From Candidatus Zhuqueibacterota bacterium (GTDB lineage: Bacteria > Zhuqueibacterota > Zhuqueibacteria > Oceanimicrobiales > Oceanimicrobiaceae), in the NCBI GenBank assembly GCA_029262055.1, contig JAJDAD010000027.1:1-64000 (forward strand): DNA of 64,000 nt, given 5' to 3'. The stretch's first letter is position 1; every line of letters starts with the position of its first letter. The position numbers and the translations under genes were made by a program. Of the stretch, positions 52,545 through 61,804 are shown piece after piece. The notes under the pieces were generated by a model, which was not told the DNA's origin, searched no databases, and saw only the letters and a list, made by a program, of their open reading frames with translations.

Positions 52545-54323
52545 TTGAAAAATAATCGAGTAGGAGTCTTCCCGCGACTGGCCGCTGCCCTCTTGTTATT
52601 CGTAGGGGCAAATGGAGAAGGAGCAGCATTTCAGGCTCGTAGTCCGCTTGCTGTCGCTAAGTCTGTCGCGGATAAAGTCATGCGGGAATCAAGTTTCAGT
52701 TTTGAGCTGCGGCCCCAGAGAACGGTCGCCGGTGTCCAATTGATCGATTTTGGCGAAAGTTTTGGCCCGGCAGATCAAGCAACGGCGTTCGCCCAAAGTT
52801 GGATCATGAGCGAAAAGGACACCACCATTACCTTCGGCTCCAGCAGCGCGAATGCGATCAAGATTTGGATAAATGATGACCTCGTTCTGAGCCGTGCTGC
52901 TAGTCGCGAGCTTGCAGTCGCCGAGGTCGCCTACAATTTGTTTGATTTTCAGGACACGTTTTCTGCAAAGCTGAACGCGGGTGCAAACCGAATTCTCATA
53001 CAGTCGAACGCAAGTCCGGAGCAGTGGACGGTATTGCTGCGCCCTGTGACCCCGCATGGTATGCTGGAAACGTCGATCTATTTTTCAAATACCCGGCGGC
53101 GCGGGGAAAAATCGCGTGAGAGTGCCTGGGCGATTCTTGGGCCGGTTCCAACCGGCTTTGAGGACTCCGAGAAGTCTGCGCCACCGCAGGCCAATTCCGA
53201 AACACCTTTTTGGGAAATTGGTGATAAGCGCCATGCCTGGCAGGCGCCGGTACTGAGTTTTCTTCCTCGCCTGACCGTAAACCAAGAAAACAGCTACAAG
53301 CGGGAATCGTACCTTGAGTGGCACTATTCGCACGGCGCTCTCATGCTGACCCTGTTGCACCTGGCCGATTTGAACGGAGATAAAACTTATTCGAAATTTG
53401 TTGAGCGTGTCGTTGACTTTGCGCTGACCAACCGCGACTACTTCGAAGGACAGTACCGTAAAAAGCATGCTTTGCGCGGGAGCTACCACAGGCTGTTCCG
53501 GCGCACCATGCTCGATGACACCGGCGCTGCAGCGCTTGCAGTTGTGGAGTTGGCTATTCGTAAACAGCGGAGCGATCTCCGCGAGTTTGTTGGACCAATT
53601 GGCGACTATGTCCTGCACAAACAACAGCGTTTAGCTGACGGCACGTTCTGCCGCCCGGAACCGATGCCCAGGACCGTCTGGGCCGACGACTTGTTTATGA
53701 GCGTTCCCTTTATGCTGCGCATGGCACAGTTGACTGGCAATTCGGCTTATGCAGAGGATGCCGTTCAACAGATGCTGACTTTTCATCGCCATTTGTTTGA
53801 TCCGGAAACGAGACTGTTTCATCACGGCTGGTTCGATCAGTCAAGCCAAAACTCCACCGTATTTTGGGGAAGAGCAAACGGCTGGATTGTTTGGGCATTC
53901 TCAGAGGCCCTAGCAGTTTTGCCGAAGAGCCACAGCGAATATTCGAAAGTGCTGAAAATCTTTCAGGAACATCTTCGCGGTCTGGCCGCTTTTCAGGATG
54001 ACAACGGCATGTGGCACCAGGTGCTCGACCATCCCGAGTCGTACGAGGAAAGCTCTTGCACCGCGATGTTTGTCCTGGGTATGGCCCGCGGCGTACGCAA
54101 CGGTTGGCTGGATGAGAGTTTCACAGCGGTTGCCCTCAAAGGCTGGCAAGCGCTGACCGGTAAAATTGCGGCAGACGGCACTGTGCACGGAATTTGTCGC
54201 GGCACCGGAATGGGTGAAGATTTGCAGTTTTACCTGGATAGACCAACCTTTGATCACGACCCGCGCGGCCTTGGCGCCGTTGTCACCGCCGGGATTGAGG
54301 TCGCAAAGCTCACAGCCAAATGA
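52545..54323 (+). CDS. GH105-type unsaturated uronyl hydrolase, secreted
   Basis: 592 residues, TTG start with GGAG upstream. Signal peptide, then an N-terminal beta domain (about 30-185). The GH105/YteR (alpha/alpha)6 catalytic domain opens YLEWHYSHGALMLTLLHLAD. Family motifs: RTVWADDLFMSVPFMLRMA (general-acid Asp), FHHGWFDQ, VFWGRANGWIVWAF, DDNGMWHQVLDHP, ESSCTAMFVLGMARGVRNGW. It would remove the 4,5-unsaturated uronyl unit left by a lyase, giving 5-keto-4-deoxyuronate for KduI. The N-terminal extension is longer than in YteR. Translationally close to nagA (ATGA overlap region). Confidence 0.85.
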   Translation: MKNNRVGVFPRLAAALLLFVGANGEGAAFQARSPLAVAKSVADKVMRESSFSFELRPQRTVAGVQLIDFGESFGPADQATAFAQSWIMSEKDTTITFGSSSANAIKIWINDDLVLSRAASRELAVAEVAYNLFDFQDTFSAKLNAGANRILIQSNASPEQWTVLLRPVTPHGMLETSIYFSNTRRRGEKSRESAWAILGPVPTGFEDSEKSAPPQANSETPFWEIGDKRHAWQAPVLSFLPRLTVNQENSYKRESYLEWHYSHGALMLTLLHLADLNGDKTYSKFVERVVDFALTNRDYFEGQYRKKHALRGSYHRLFRRTMLDDTGAAALAVVELAIRKQRSDLREFVGPIGDYVLHKQQRLADGTFCRPEPMPRTVWADDLFMSVPFMLRMAQLTGNSAYAEDAVQQMLTFHRHLFDPETRLFHHGWFDQSSQNSTVFWGRANGWIVWAFSEALAVLPKSHSEYSKVLKIFQEHLRGLAAFQDDNGMWHQVLDHPESYEESSCTAMFVLGMARGVRNGWLDESFTAVALKGWQALTGKIAADGTVHGICRGTGMGEDLQFYLDRPTFDHDPRGLGAVVTAGIEVAKLTAK

Positions 54324-55519
54324 CCGCCCCCGAACCGCGAACGCCCGCCAACGTGGTGGCCTGGTCGTATCGCGACGGCCGGCCCGTCAGAATAGAAATC
54401 AAAGATGGGTTGATCCGTTCCGTCGAACAGCTTGTGCTTACTGAAAGCGATATAACGTCTGAGCTGTTTGTGGCTCCCGGCCTGATCGATAATCAGATCA
54501 ACGGCTATGCATCGGTCGGCTTCACGTCGCTCGGACTGACGGTTGCGGACGTCTGCAAAGCCGTGCGAGCACTGCAGCATGTAGGCGTGACCAGCTTCCT
54601 GCCAACAGTTTACACCAATTCGACTGAACGCTTTTTGCAGAACTTCAGTGTCCTGCGGCAGGCCCTTGCAGAGCCGGAGGTTGCGTTGGCGGTTCCAGGG
54701 TTTCATCTCGAGGGTCCGTATCTCTCAAGCCTGGACGGTGCGCGCGGAGCCCACGCAGCCGAGTGGGTACGGCGGCCTGATTGGCAAGAGTTTGAGCGGC
54801 TGAATCAGGCAGCGGGTGGTTACATCAAACAGGTGACCCTGGCGCCGGAGCTGGAGGGCGCCCTGGATTTTATCGAGAAGTGTGTGGCAAACGGGATAGT
54901 AGTGGGACTTGGACACCATAATGCAACGGCGGAGACCATCAAACGCGCCGTGGATTTGGGCGCCGGCATCGCCACACACCTGGGCAATGCCTGTGTGAAC
55001 TGGATACACCGTCACAACAACCCGCTGTGGCCGCAACTTGCAGAGGACCGGCTCTGGGCGAGTTTGATCGTCGACGGTTTTCACTTAAATGAAAATGAAA
55101 TTCGGGTTTTCTACCGGGCGAAAAAACAGGAACGCACGATTCTTGTTTCCGATGCGGTCAGGCTGGCGGGGATGCCGCCGGGTCGCTATCGTGAAGGCGA
55201 TGTGGAAGTTGAGATGTCCGCAGATGGCGTCGTCCGCATCGCGGGAGAAGACATGCGCGCGGGATCATCCATGCCATTGTGCCAGGGAGTGGCAAACATG
55301 GTTCGGCTTTCCGGCTGTACTCTGGCCGATGCCGTCGACATGGCTTCAGTGAACCCGGCCCGACTAAACAACCTCGCTGATCGTGGCGAGATAAGTCCGG
55401 GCAAGCGCGCCGATCTCATTCTCTTTACTTTTGACGGAAAAAGCCTGTCGGTCTACAAGACGCTGGTCGCCGGCCGGGTCGTGTATGATGTTGACCATCC
55501 CGATTCGGCACGGGATTGA
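54320..55519 (+). CDS. nagA: N-acetylglucosamine-6-phosphate deacetylase-like amidohydrolase
   Basis: 399 residues, cytoplasmic. Amidohydrolase motifs in order: APGLIDNQINGY, FHLEGPYLS (metal Glu), VGLGHHNATAE, ATHLGNACVNWIHRHN, VDGFHLN, TILVSDAVRLAG (catalytic Asp), and VASVNPAR-type MASVNPARLNNLADRGEISPGKRADLILF. NagA removes the acetyl group of GlcNAc-6-P. The THLGNAC block differs from the usual THLYNAM, so related deacetylations are possible. ATG overlaps the TGA of the GH105 gene. It complements the GH20 enzyme by processing the released amino sugar. No nagB or GlcNAc kinase is present here. Confidence 0.85.
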   Translation: MTAPEPRTPANVVAWSYRDGRPVRIEIKDGLIRSVEQLVLTESDITSELFVAPGLIDNQINGYASVGFTSLGLTVADVCKAVRALQHVGVTSFLPTVYTNSTERFLQNFSVLRQALAEPEVALAVPGFHLEGPYLSSLDGARGAHAAEWVRRPDWQEFERLNQAAGGYIKQVTLAPELEGALDFIEKCVANGIVVGLGHHNATAETIKRAVDLGAGIATHLGNACVNWIHRHNNPLWPQLAEDRLWASLIVDGFHLNENEIRVFYRAKKQERTILVSDAVRLAGMPPGRYREGDVEVEMSADGVVRIAGEDMRAGSSMPLCQGVANMVRLSGCTLADAVDMASVNPARLNNLADRGEISPGKRADLILFTFDGKSLSVYKTLVAGRVVYDVDHPDSARD

Positions 55520-55655
55520 TAAATCTCTGCTCTCGCTGACCCCCCCCTGCCATGCCTGTTGCAGACTCGGTAGCTCTGGCCCGAAGGCGTCAAAGTTTCA
55601 TGGCTGCCTCCGGGGTGCTACTTGGATGAAAGTTCTACGCTCCACCAATATTCTC

Positions 55656-55684
55656 TTGACAGAAATGTATTGAATTACTATAAT
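55656..55684 (+). promoter_or_regulatory. Consensus promoter of the uronate operon
   Basis: TTGACA (55656-55661), 17-base spacer, TATAAT (55679-55684). Both boxes are identical to the sigma-70 consensus; the first operator begins 5 bases downstream. Confidence 0.9.
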
Positions 55685-55688
55685 ATCC

Positions 55689-55698
55689 GAACCGGTTC
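55689..55698. promoter_or_regulatory. LacI-type operator 1
   Basis: GAACCGGTTC, a perfect palindrome with a central CG, placed at the likely transcription start. Confidence 0.75.
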
Positions 55699-55754
55699 AG
55701 AAAGCAAAACTGGTACAAATTAAAGCCAGATAAAACAATCAGCAATATACAGCT

Positions 55755-55764
55755 AAACCGATTC
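55755..55764. promoter_or_regulatory. LacI-type operator 2
   Basis: AAACCGATTC, 8 of 10 positions like operator 1, 66 bases downstream (about six helical turns) and next to the ribosome site of the regulator. A looped double operator is possible. Confidence 0.5.
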
Positions 55765-55772
55765 AGGTGAAT

Positions 55773-56771
55773 ATGACAATCGACGACATCGCCCGTCTTG
55801 CCAGTGTTTCAAAGGCGACTGTGTCGGCAGTGCTCAATGACAAGCCCGGCGTAGCCCGGCTGACCCGGGATCGCGTTGCAGCAATAATTGATCGGTTCAA
55901 CTATCAACCGAGCCATGTGGCGCGCTCCCTTTCGGTGCGTTCGACGAAAAGCATCGGGTTGGTCATCAAGGAAATCGACAATCCGTACTACACCAGGATC
56001 ATGCGCGGTGTGTTTGATGCCTGTTCCAGGCGGGGATACACGGTCTTCCTCGGAAGCTCGGAACTGACTTTTGTCCAGGAAGAAAAGAGCATTCAGGCAA
56101 TGGTCAATCAGCAGGTCGATGGCCTGATTCTTACGCCTCTGCAAGGTGGCAATCGCGACATCACCTATCTCGCCACACTCATCGCACGCAAGTTCCCTCT
56201 GGTGTTGATCGGCGAGGTCAAGAACTTACAAACCGGCGTCGTGACCATTCTCAACGCAGACGCTGCTTACGAAGCGGTCTCGTATCTGATACAGCAGGGA
56301 CGCAGGGACATCGCTTACTTTGCCGGTCCGGCCACTTCAATGCACAACGATGAGCGTTACGAAGGTTACCGGCGGGCGCTTGCCGAGCATGAACTTGCCA
56401 TTTCACCGCGCTACGTCCGGGAGGCAGGTTCCTATTTTGAAGGCGGCAGAAAAGAAGGTCTCGAGCTGTTCGGTGGTCCGGGTGAAAAACCCACCGCGGT
56501 TTTCTGTTATAATGATTTGGTTGCCATCGGCCTTATCAATGCCTTGCAGGAGTTGAAGATAAGAGTTCCGGAGGACGTGGCGGTAATTGGTTTTGACAAT
56601 ATAGATTTCTGTCGCTATGCCAACGTGCCTCTGACCACCATTGAGAATCCTGCCGCAGCAATGGGGGAAGCCGCAGCCGACTTGTTGATCGGACAAATAG
56701 AGCAGGGTGACCGCTTTGTGCCGGAGAGAATTACACTAAACGCGCGTCTGATCAAGCGTTCATCAACCTGA
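55773..56771 (+). CDS. LacI-family regulator of the uronate operon (KdgR-like)
   Basis: 332 residues. MTIDDIARLASVSKATVSAVLN is a standard LacI helix-turn-helix, followed by the hinge SYQPSHVARSLSVRSTKSIGLV-like region and a sugar-binding core (EIDNPYYTRIMRGVFDAC, VDGLILTPLQG, FCYNDLVAIGLINAL, VIGFDNIDFCRYA). AGGTGA lies at 55765-55770; a GTG at 55767 is an alternative start. It sits first in the operon behind an operator-flanked promoter. Eda and kdgK come next, so KDG, KDPG or a uronate is the likely effector (inference from context). Confidence 0.92.
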   Translation: MTIDDIARLASVSKATVSAVLNDKPGVARLTRDRVAAIIDRFNYQPSHVARSLSVRSTKSIGLVIKEIDNPYYTRIMRGVFDACSRRGYTVFLGSSELTFVQEEKSIQAMVNQQVDGLILTPLQGGNRDITYLATLIARKFPLVLIGEVKNLQTGVVTILNADAAYEAVSYLIQQGRRDIAYFAGPATSMHNDERYEGYRRALAEHELAISPRYVREAGSYFEGGRKEGLELFGGPGEKPTAVFCYNDLVAIGLINALQELKIRVPEDVAVIGFDNIDFCRYANVPLTTIENPAAAMGEAAADLLIGQIEQGDRFVPERITLNARLIKRSST

Positions 56772-56781
56772 TGAGGCCGTC

Positions 56782-57429
56782 ATGAACCGAGCTGAAATTG
56801 TCGAGAGAATTACCGGCGAAGGCGCTGTTGCCGTTATCCGAATGGCCGACTCCGCGAAGCTGACCAAGGTTGCGGAGGCCGTGCAGAAGGGGGGCATCTC
56901 TTCCATTGAAATCACTATGACCACCCCCAATGCGCTGACGGTAATTGAGACCTGCTGCAAGGAGATGAGCGATGATTTGTTGATCGGCGTCGGTTCGGTG
57001 CTCGACTCCGAGACGGCCAGGTTGGCTATTCTGGCGGGGGCAAAGTACGTTGTCAGTCCTGTGCTGAAGCCCCAGGTCATACGCATGGCGCACCGCTATG
57101 GCATCGCGGTGATGCCCGGTGCGTTCACCCCGACAGAGATTCAATCTGCACATGAACAGGGTGCGGACATTGTCAAGATTTTCCCTGCGGATGTAGTCGG
57201 CATGGCATTCTTCAAAGCGGTGAAGGCGCCCATGCCACATGTGCGCTTGATGCCGACCGGCGGAGTATCACTGACCAACGCCGGCGACTGGCTGAAGGCA
57301 GGTGCCTGCGCTGTGGGCGTTGGTAGCGCGTTGCTGGATAAGCAGGCAATAGCGGACGAAAACTACGCTGTCCTGACGCAAAATGCCAGGCAACTTTGCG
57401 AGTGCATTGCTGCAAGTAGAGTTGCGTGA
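56782..57429 (+). CDS. eda: 2-keto-3-deoxy-6-phosphogluconate aldolase
   Basis: 215 residues. Cleaves KDPG to pyruvate and glyceraldehyde-3-phosphate. [72 protein letters not shown], and [12 protein letters not shown] with the Schiff-base Lys132. The phosphate site [13 protein letters not shown] and [11 protein letters not shown] close the barrel. Ten bases after the regulator and overlapping the kdgK frame, so the order regulator-eda-kdgK is one operon. Confidence 0.96.
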   Translation: MNRAEIVERITGEGAVAVIRMADSAKLTKVAEAVQKGGISSIEITMTTPNALTVIETCCKEMSDDLLIGVGSVLDSETARLAILAGAKYVVSPVLKPQVIRMAHRYGIAVMPGAFTPTEIQSAHEQGADIVKIFPADVVGMAFFKAVKAPMPHVRLMPTGGVSLTNAGDWLKAGACAVGVGSALLDKQAIADENYAVLTQNARQLCECIAASRVA

Positions 57430-57443
57430 AAACAGAGGAAGAC

Positions 57444-58478
57444 ATGAGCAATAAAGTCGTGACACTTGGGGAAATTATGCTGCGCCTATCGCCGCCCGCA
57501 TTCAGCAGGTTTGTGCAGGCACAGAACTTTGATGTCACATACGGTGGCGGCGAAGCCAACGTCGCTGTTTCTCTTGCAAATTTTGGCATGGCCAGCACGT
57601 TTGTCACCAGGGTGCCGCAGCACGAGATCGGGCAATCCGCGTTAAATCATCTAAGGCGATTTGGCGTCAATTGTGACTATGTCGTTCGCGGGGGCGATAG
57701 GCTCGGCATCTATTTTCTGGAGATCGGGGCAAGTCAACGCGCTTCCAAAGTCATCTACGATCGTGCAGGTTCGTCTGTCAGTCAGATGGACGCCAGTGAG
57801 GGTGATTGGCCCAGGATTTTCGAAGGCGCGTCCTGGTTTCATTGGACCGGTATCACGCCGGCCCTGGGAGAACAGGCGCGCGAGTGCACGGTTGCCGCCT
57901 GCGAGGCGGCGAAGGCTGCCAATGTGACGGTGAGCTGCGACCTGAATTTCCGCAAGAAACTGTGGACCGAACAGGAAGCGCAGGGTTTCATGCGGCCGCT
58001 TATGAAGTACGTAGATGTCTGCATCGCTAATGAAGAAGACGTCGAAAAGAGCCTCGGTCTTCGTCCGGACCTGTCCGATGTGGAGTCGGGCAAACTCGAC
58101 GAGGCCTCGTACCTGAAACTGGCGAGTCTGGTGAAATCGCAATATGACTTTGACACCGTTGCCATTACATTGCGGGAGAGCTATTCCGCATCGCGCAACG
58201 GCTGGAGCGCGCTCATGCTGGACAACAAAGATTGTCGGCAGGGCCACCGGTCGAAGAAATATGATATTCAAATCGTGGATCGCGTGGGTGGCGGCGATGC
58301 TTTTGCCAGTGGTCTTATTTACGGCCTTGCCAATTCAACTGACACGAAACAGGCACTGGAGTTTGCGGTTGCCGCTTCATGTCTCAAACAGACGATTCCG
58401 GGGGATTTCAATCACGTCACGGTGGACGAAGTAGAAAAACTGGCCAGGGGCGGCGGCTCCGGCCGGGTGGAAAGATAG
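57444..58478 (+). CDS. kdgK: 2-keto-3-deoxygluconate kinase
   Basis: 344 residues from ATG 57444 (GAGGAAG before it; the frame is open from a GTG at 57426). PfkB/ribokinase fold: [73 protein letters not shown], and [17 protein letters not shown] with the catalytic Asp285. KDG is phosphorylated to KDPG, the substrate of the preceding Eda. Assignment to KDG follows from the neighbour and from the YGGGE start seen in KdgK; a related sugar acid is possible. Confidence 0.93.
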   Translation: MSNKVVTLGEIMLRLSPPAFSRFVQAQNFDVTYGGGEANVAVSLANFGMASTFVTRVPQHEIGQSALNHLRRFGVNCDYVVRGGDRLGIYFLEIGASQRASKVIYDRAGSSVSQMDASEGDWPRIFEGASWFHWTGITPALGEQARECTVAACEAAKAANVTVSCDLNFRKKLWTEQEAQGFMRPLMKYVDVCIANEEDVEKSLGLRPDLSDVESGKLDEASYLKLASLVKSQYDFDTVAITLRESYSASRNGWSALMLDNKDCRQGHRSKKYDIQIVDRVGGGDAFASGLIYGLANSTDTKQALEFAVAASCLKQTIPGDFNHVTVDEVEKLARGGGSGRVER

Positions 58479-58589
58479 TCTTATGATGATTGCTCTGTTT
58501 CAGATCAACCATGCGCTAATTACGGCACGCTGGCGTGCAATGACCTCGGCTGCCAACACGTATCTGGTTCATTTTTGCGAGGGGGAAAT

Positions 58590-59858
58590 ATGAGAAAAAC
58601 ACGTCCGGTCCGACTGCTGTTGCTGCTGGTCGTTGCTTCTTTCGCCTGCGAGGGGCTACAATCCGATGGCGGGTCCCGGGGCATTCTCAAGTTTCGGCTG
58701 GTCAACGATTTGAACATGGAACGAAATGACGAGTTAGTGACGCTGAGTGTGACTGATTTGAAGGAGCAGTTCTCCGGGTTTGACCCGGAGGCATTTGCTG
58801 TCCTTGAATCGGAGACCGGACTCGCCTGCCAGTCAGACGACCTGGACGGCGACGGTGAGTTGGATCAGGTTAGCTTTGTGGCAAACTTTGGCGCCAATGG
58901 AGAAAAGGAGATCACTTTACGCAATTACCTGGAAGGAGAGGAACATCCTGCCTTCAAAAAACGCACCCAGGCTGAGATCTCGCACAAGTTCGATGGTCAT
59001 TTTGCAGAGCGAAAGTACATCGCCGGCGAGTTCCGTAACGTTGGGTTCGTACGGGTACCTGCCGAACATACGGACCACAGCTTCTTCTTTCGCTACGAAG
59101 GTCCGGGCTGGGAGTCGGACAAGGTCGGTTACCGCTACTACCTTGACTGGCGCAACGCCATCGACATTTTTGGCAAGAAGACGCCGGAGATGGTTTTGCA
59201 GAATGTCGGCCTGGATAATTTCGATTCATACCATGAGATGTCTGACTGGGGCATGGATATCCTGAAAGTCGGTGAATCGCTCGGTCTCGGCTCGATCGGG
59301 ACCTTCCACGACGGCAAGGTTGTACGGGTGTCTGAGACCGACAGCACATCCTGTGAAATTGTGGCAAATGGCCCCGTCTATTCACAAATACGCACGAACT
59401 ACAACGGCTGGAAGATAGGGCCCGGCAAGCACGATCTTGTCTCCAACTTGGCGATTTCTGCCGGGAGCAGGCTGACGAAGCACACGGTGACCATCGCAGG
59501 TGAGATCGAGAACCTCTGTACGGGACTGGTCAAGCATGAGGCAACAGAGGTGTTGCAAGCAGACGCACCTAACGGTGATTGGCAGTATTTTGCCCTCTTT
59601 GGTAAACAGAGCCTGGCAGAAGATGAGTTGGGCATGGCGATCATTTTCAGAGAGTCTGATTTGTCTGAAATCGTCGAAGACGATCTCAGCCACGTGATCG
59701 TACTAACACCGCGCAAGGGCGAATTAACCTACTACTTCCTGGCGGCCTGGGCCCAGGAACCGGGTGGGATTAAATCAAAAGGCGAATTCCAGCAGTACCT
59801 TGCAGCAACCACCTCGCGCCTGAATTCACCAATCACGGTACGGTCAAACGACAAATGA
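58590..59858 (+). CDS. DUF4861 family secreted protein
   Basis: 422 residues from ATG 58590 (GAGGGGG just upstream). A hydrophobic signal (LLLLLVVASFAC, possible weak lipobox at Cys) precedes a beta-rich domain. FRLVNDLNMERNDELVTLSVTD and DDLDGDGELDQVSF open the DUF4861 pattern, with GPGWESDKVGYRYYLDWRNAIDIFGKK, DSYHEMSDWGMDILKVGESLGLGS and RTNYNGWKIG. These proteins sit in uronate and pectin loci and are thought to be carbohydrate-active, without a proven reaction. It lies between kdgK and the glucuronokinase-like gene, and the next ATG overlaps its stop (ATGA). Confidence 0.8.
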   Translation: MRKTRPVRLLLLLVVASFACEGLQSDGGSRGILKFRLVNDLNMERNDELVTLSVTDLKEQFSGFDPEAFAVLESETGLACQSDDLDGDGELDQVSFVANFGANGEKEITLRNYLEGEEHPAFKKRTQAEISHKFDGHFAERKYIAGEFRNVGFVRVPAEHTDHSFFFRYEGPGWESDKVGYRYYLDWRNAIDIFGKKTPEMVLQNVGLDNFDSYHEMSDWGMDILKVGESLGLGSIGTFHDGKVVRVSETDSTSCEIVANGPVYSQIRTNYNGWKIGPGKHDLVSNLAISAGSRLTKHTVTIAGEIENLCTGLVKHEATEVLQADAPNGDWQYFALFGKQSLAEDELGMAIIFRESDLSEIVEDDLSHVIVLTPRKGELTYYFLAAWAQEPGGIKSKGEFQQYLAATTSRLNSPITVRSNDK

Positions 59859-60850
59859 TTATTGAAGTTCGTGCTTACGCCCGCGCGGGTTTGCTTGGGA
59901 ACCCTTCGGACGGATACTTTGGAAAAACCATATCCATCAGCGTCAGGAATTTCGGCGCGCATGTTTCACTTTATGAAACGCCGGAGTTGCAGATTGAGCC
60001 GCAGCAGCAGGACACCAACAAATTTCGCAACATACATGACCTTGTCGAGTCGGTAAACCTGATGGGGTACTATGGCGGCGCCCGGCTCATCAAAGCGTCC
60101 ATAAAGAAATTTAGCGAGTACTGCAATGAAGCTGGCATTAAGTTGTCCAACAAGAATTTCACGATCCGCTATCACTCCTCCATTCCACGACAAATCGGTT
60201 TGGCGGGATCGAGCGCGATCATAACGGCGACGACGCGGGCTTTGATGCAATTCTATGATGTGGATGTACCGCTTGAGATTCTACCCAACATTGTTTTGTC
60301 CGCGGAGAGAGACGAACTCGGAATTAATGCCGGTTTGCAGGACCGGGTTATCCAGGCTTATGAGGGATGTGTTTACATGGATTTTGACAAGAAAGTGCTG
60401 GAGAAAAAGAAACACGGGAACTACGAACGTATCGACTCGACGTTTTTGCCGCACCTCTACATTGCTTATAAAACAGATCTCGGCAAAGTGTCGGGAGCAG
60501 TCTTGAACGATATCCGGACGAAATACGAGCAGGGAGATGAAAAAGTACTCACAGCCCTAAAACGAATCGCAGATGTGGCAGAGGAGGGCAAGCAGGCGCT
60601 GTTAGGACAAGATCAGCTTAAACTTCACGCACTCATCAATGAGAACTTCGACTTGCGTCGCCAGATAATGAACATCAGCGCCAGCAATCTCGAAATGATT
60701 GAAGTGGCGCGCAAATGCGGCGCTTCGGCAAAGTTCGCCGGTTCCGGTGGTTCCATCATTGGTGCCTATTCAAATGACGAGATGCTAACCCGGTTGATTG
60801 TGGCTCTCAAGAAAATAAATGCGCGAGTCATAAAACCGTATGTTATCTAA
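59855..60850 (+). CDS. Glucuronokinase-like GHMP kinase
   Basis: 331 residues, cytoplasmic. GHMP motif 1 is ARAGLLGNPSDGYFGKTISI and motif 2 (ATP loop) is PRQIGLAGSSAIITA. Near the end FAGSGGSIIGAY forms motif 3. From memory, ARxGLLGNPSDVYFGRTIS, GYYGGxRLL, IPRQxGLxGSSAI and LGIxAGLQDRVxQxY are hallmarks of plant glucuronokinase (EC 2.7.1.43). This protein follows them (MGYYGGARLIKA, ELGINAGLQDRVIQAY). It would make glucuronate-1-phosphate from free glucuronate. The GalU-type gene comes next, the second step to UDP-glucuronate. Other GHMP sugar-1-kinases (galacturonokinase, arabinokinase) are the main alternatives. Coupled by ATGA to the previous gene. Confidence 0.78.
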   Translation: MIIEVRAYARAGLLGNPSDGYFGKTISISVRNFGAHVSLYETPELQIEPQQQDTNKFRNIHDLVESVNLMGYYGGARLIKASIKKFSEYCNEAGIKLSNKNFTIRYHSSIPRQIGLAGSSAIITATTRALMQFYDVDVPLEILPNIVLSAERDELGINAGLQDRVIQAYEGCVYMDFDKKVLEKKKHGNYERIDSTFLPHLYIAYKTDLGKVSGAVLNDIRTKYEQGDEKVLTALKRIADVAEEGKQALLGQDQLKLHALINENFDLRRQIMNISASNLEMIEVARKCGASAKFAGSGGSIIGAYSNDEMLTRLIVALKKINARVIKPYVI

Positions 60851-60874
60851 GAATCACACTTGGGAATTGCAACT

Positions 60875-61804
60875 ATGATTAGGAAAGCGGTTATTCCGGC
60901 TGCGGGTTTCGGAACGCGTTTTTTGCCGGCCACCAAGGCTCAACCCAAAGAGATGCTGCCAATCATCGATACGCCGACGATTCAGTATGTCGTGCAGGAA
61001 GCGATTGATTCGGGAATCGACGACATTTTGATTGTTTCCGGAAAAGGCAAGCGGGCCATTGAAGACCACTTCGACCGCAACCACGAACTCGAGATGGAGT
61101 TGGAGGGGAAGGCCGACGAAGCGATGTATAACGAAATGCTGAGAATTTCGGACATGGCGAACATCCACTATATCAGGCAAAAGGAACTGAGAGGTCTCGC
61201 CGACGCCATTTACCATGCACGCCTGCATACAGCGGACGAGCCGTTTGCCGTTCTTCTGGGTGATACGATTGTCGATTCCGTCATTCCCGTGACGCAGCAA
61301 CTCATCGATATTCATGAACAGTTCGGACGTACGGTGATCGGTGTTGAGATCGTCCCGAAGGACAAGGTCTCACGCTACGGGATTGTCGGCGGCGAACAGG
61401 TAAGTGACAGCATCTTGAATGTCACTGAACTAGTGGAAAAGCCGTCAACTGAAGAGAGTCCTTCAAATCTGGCCATTGCCGGACGGTACATTTTAACCCC
61501 CGAGATTTACAAGTCTATAGAGCAGACAGAAGTCGGCAAAAATGATGAAATGCAGCTAACCGATGCGTTGCGCCTGCTTCTCCGGAGAGAAAGTATTGCT
61601 TCGTATACAATCGAAGGTAAGCGCTACGACATCGGGAACAAGCTCGATTACCTCAAAACCACAGTTGAGTTTGCTTTGCGCCGCAAGGAATTTGCCGAAC
61701 CTTTTGCCCGGTTCCTGCAAGAGACTCTGCAAGCCAGGGGAGTCGACCAGGCCATAACCGGAAAAGGAACCGCACAAACGATTGAGGAAGAACATGAACG
61801 TTAA
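60875..61804 (+). CDS. galU: UTP-glucose-1-phosphate uridylyltransferase (GalU type)
   Basis: 309 residues from ATG 60875 (weak GGGA upstream; an in-frame TTG at 60860 is possible). MIRKAVIPAAGFGTRFLPATK is the nucleotide loop and KEMLPIIDTPTIQYVVQEA the sugar side. GLADAIYHA, FAVLLGDTIVD (metal Asp), ELVEKPS, GRYILTPEIY and YDIGNKLDYLKTTVE follow GalU well. Bacterial GalU normally makes UDP-glucose; the neighbour suggests it may accept glucuronate-1-phosphate. Its end overlaps kduI by 11 bases. Confidence 0.9.
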   Translation: MIRKAVIPAAGFGTRFLPATKAQPKEMLPIIDTPTIQYVVQEAIDSGIDDILIVSGKGKRAIEDHFDRNHELEMELEGKADEAMYNEMLRISDMANIHYIRQKELRGLADAIYHARLHTADEPFAVLLGDTIVDSVIPVTQQLIDIHEQFGRTVIGVEIVPKDKVSRYGIVGGEQVSDSILNVTELVEKPSTEESPSNLAIAGRYILTPEIYKSIEQTEVGKNDEMQLTDALRLLLRRESIASYTIEGKRYDIGNKLDYLKTTVEFALRRKEFAEPFARFLQETLQARGVDQAITGKGTAQTIEEEHER

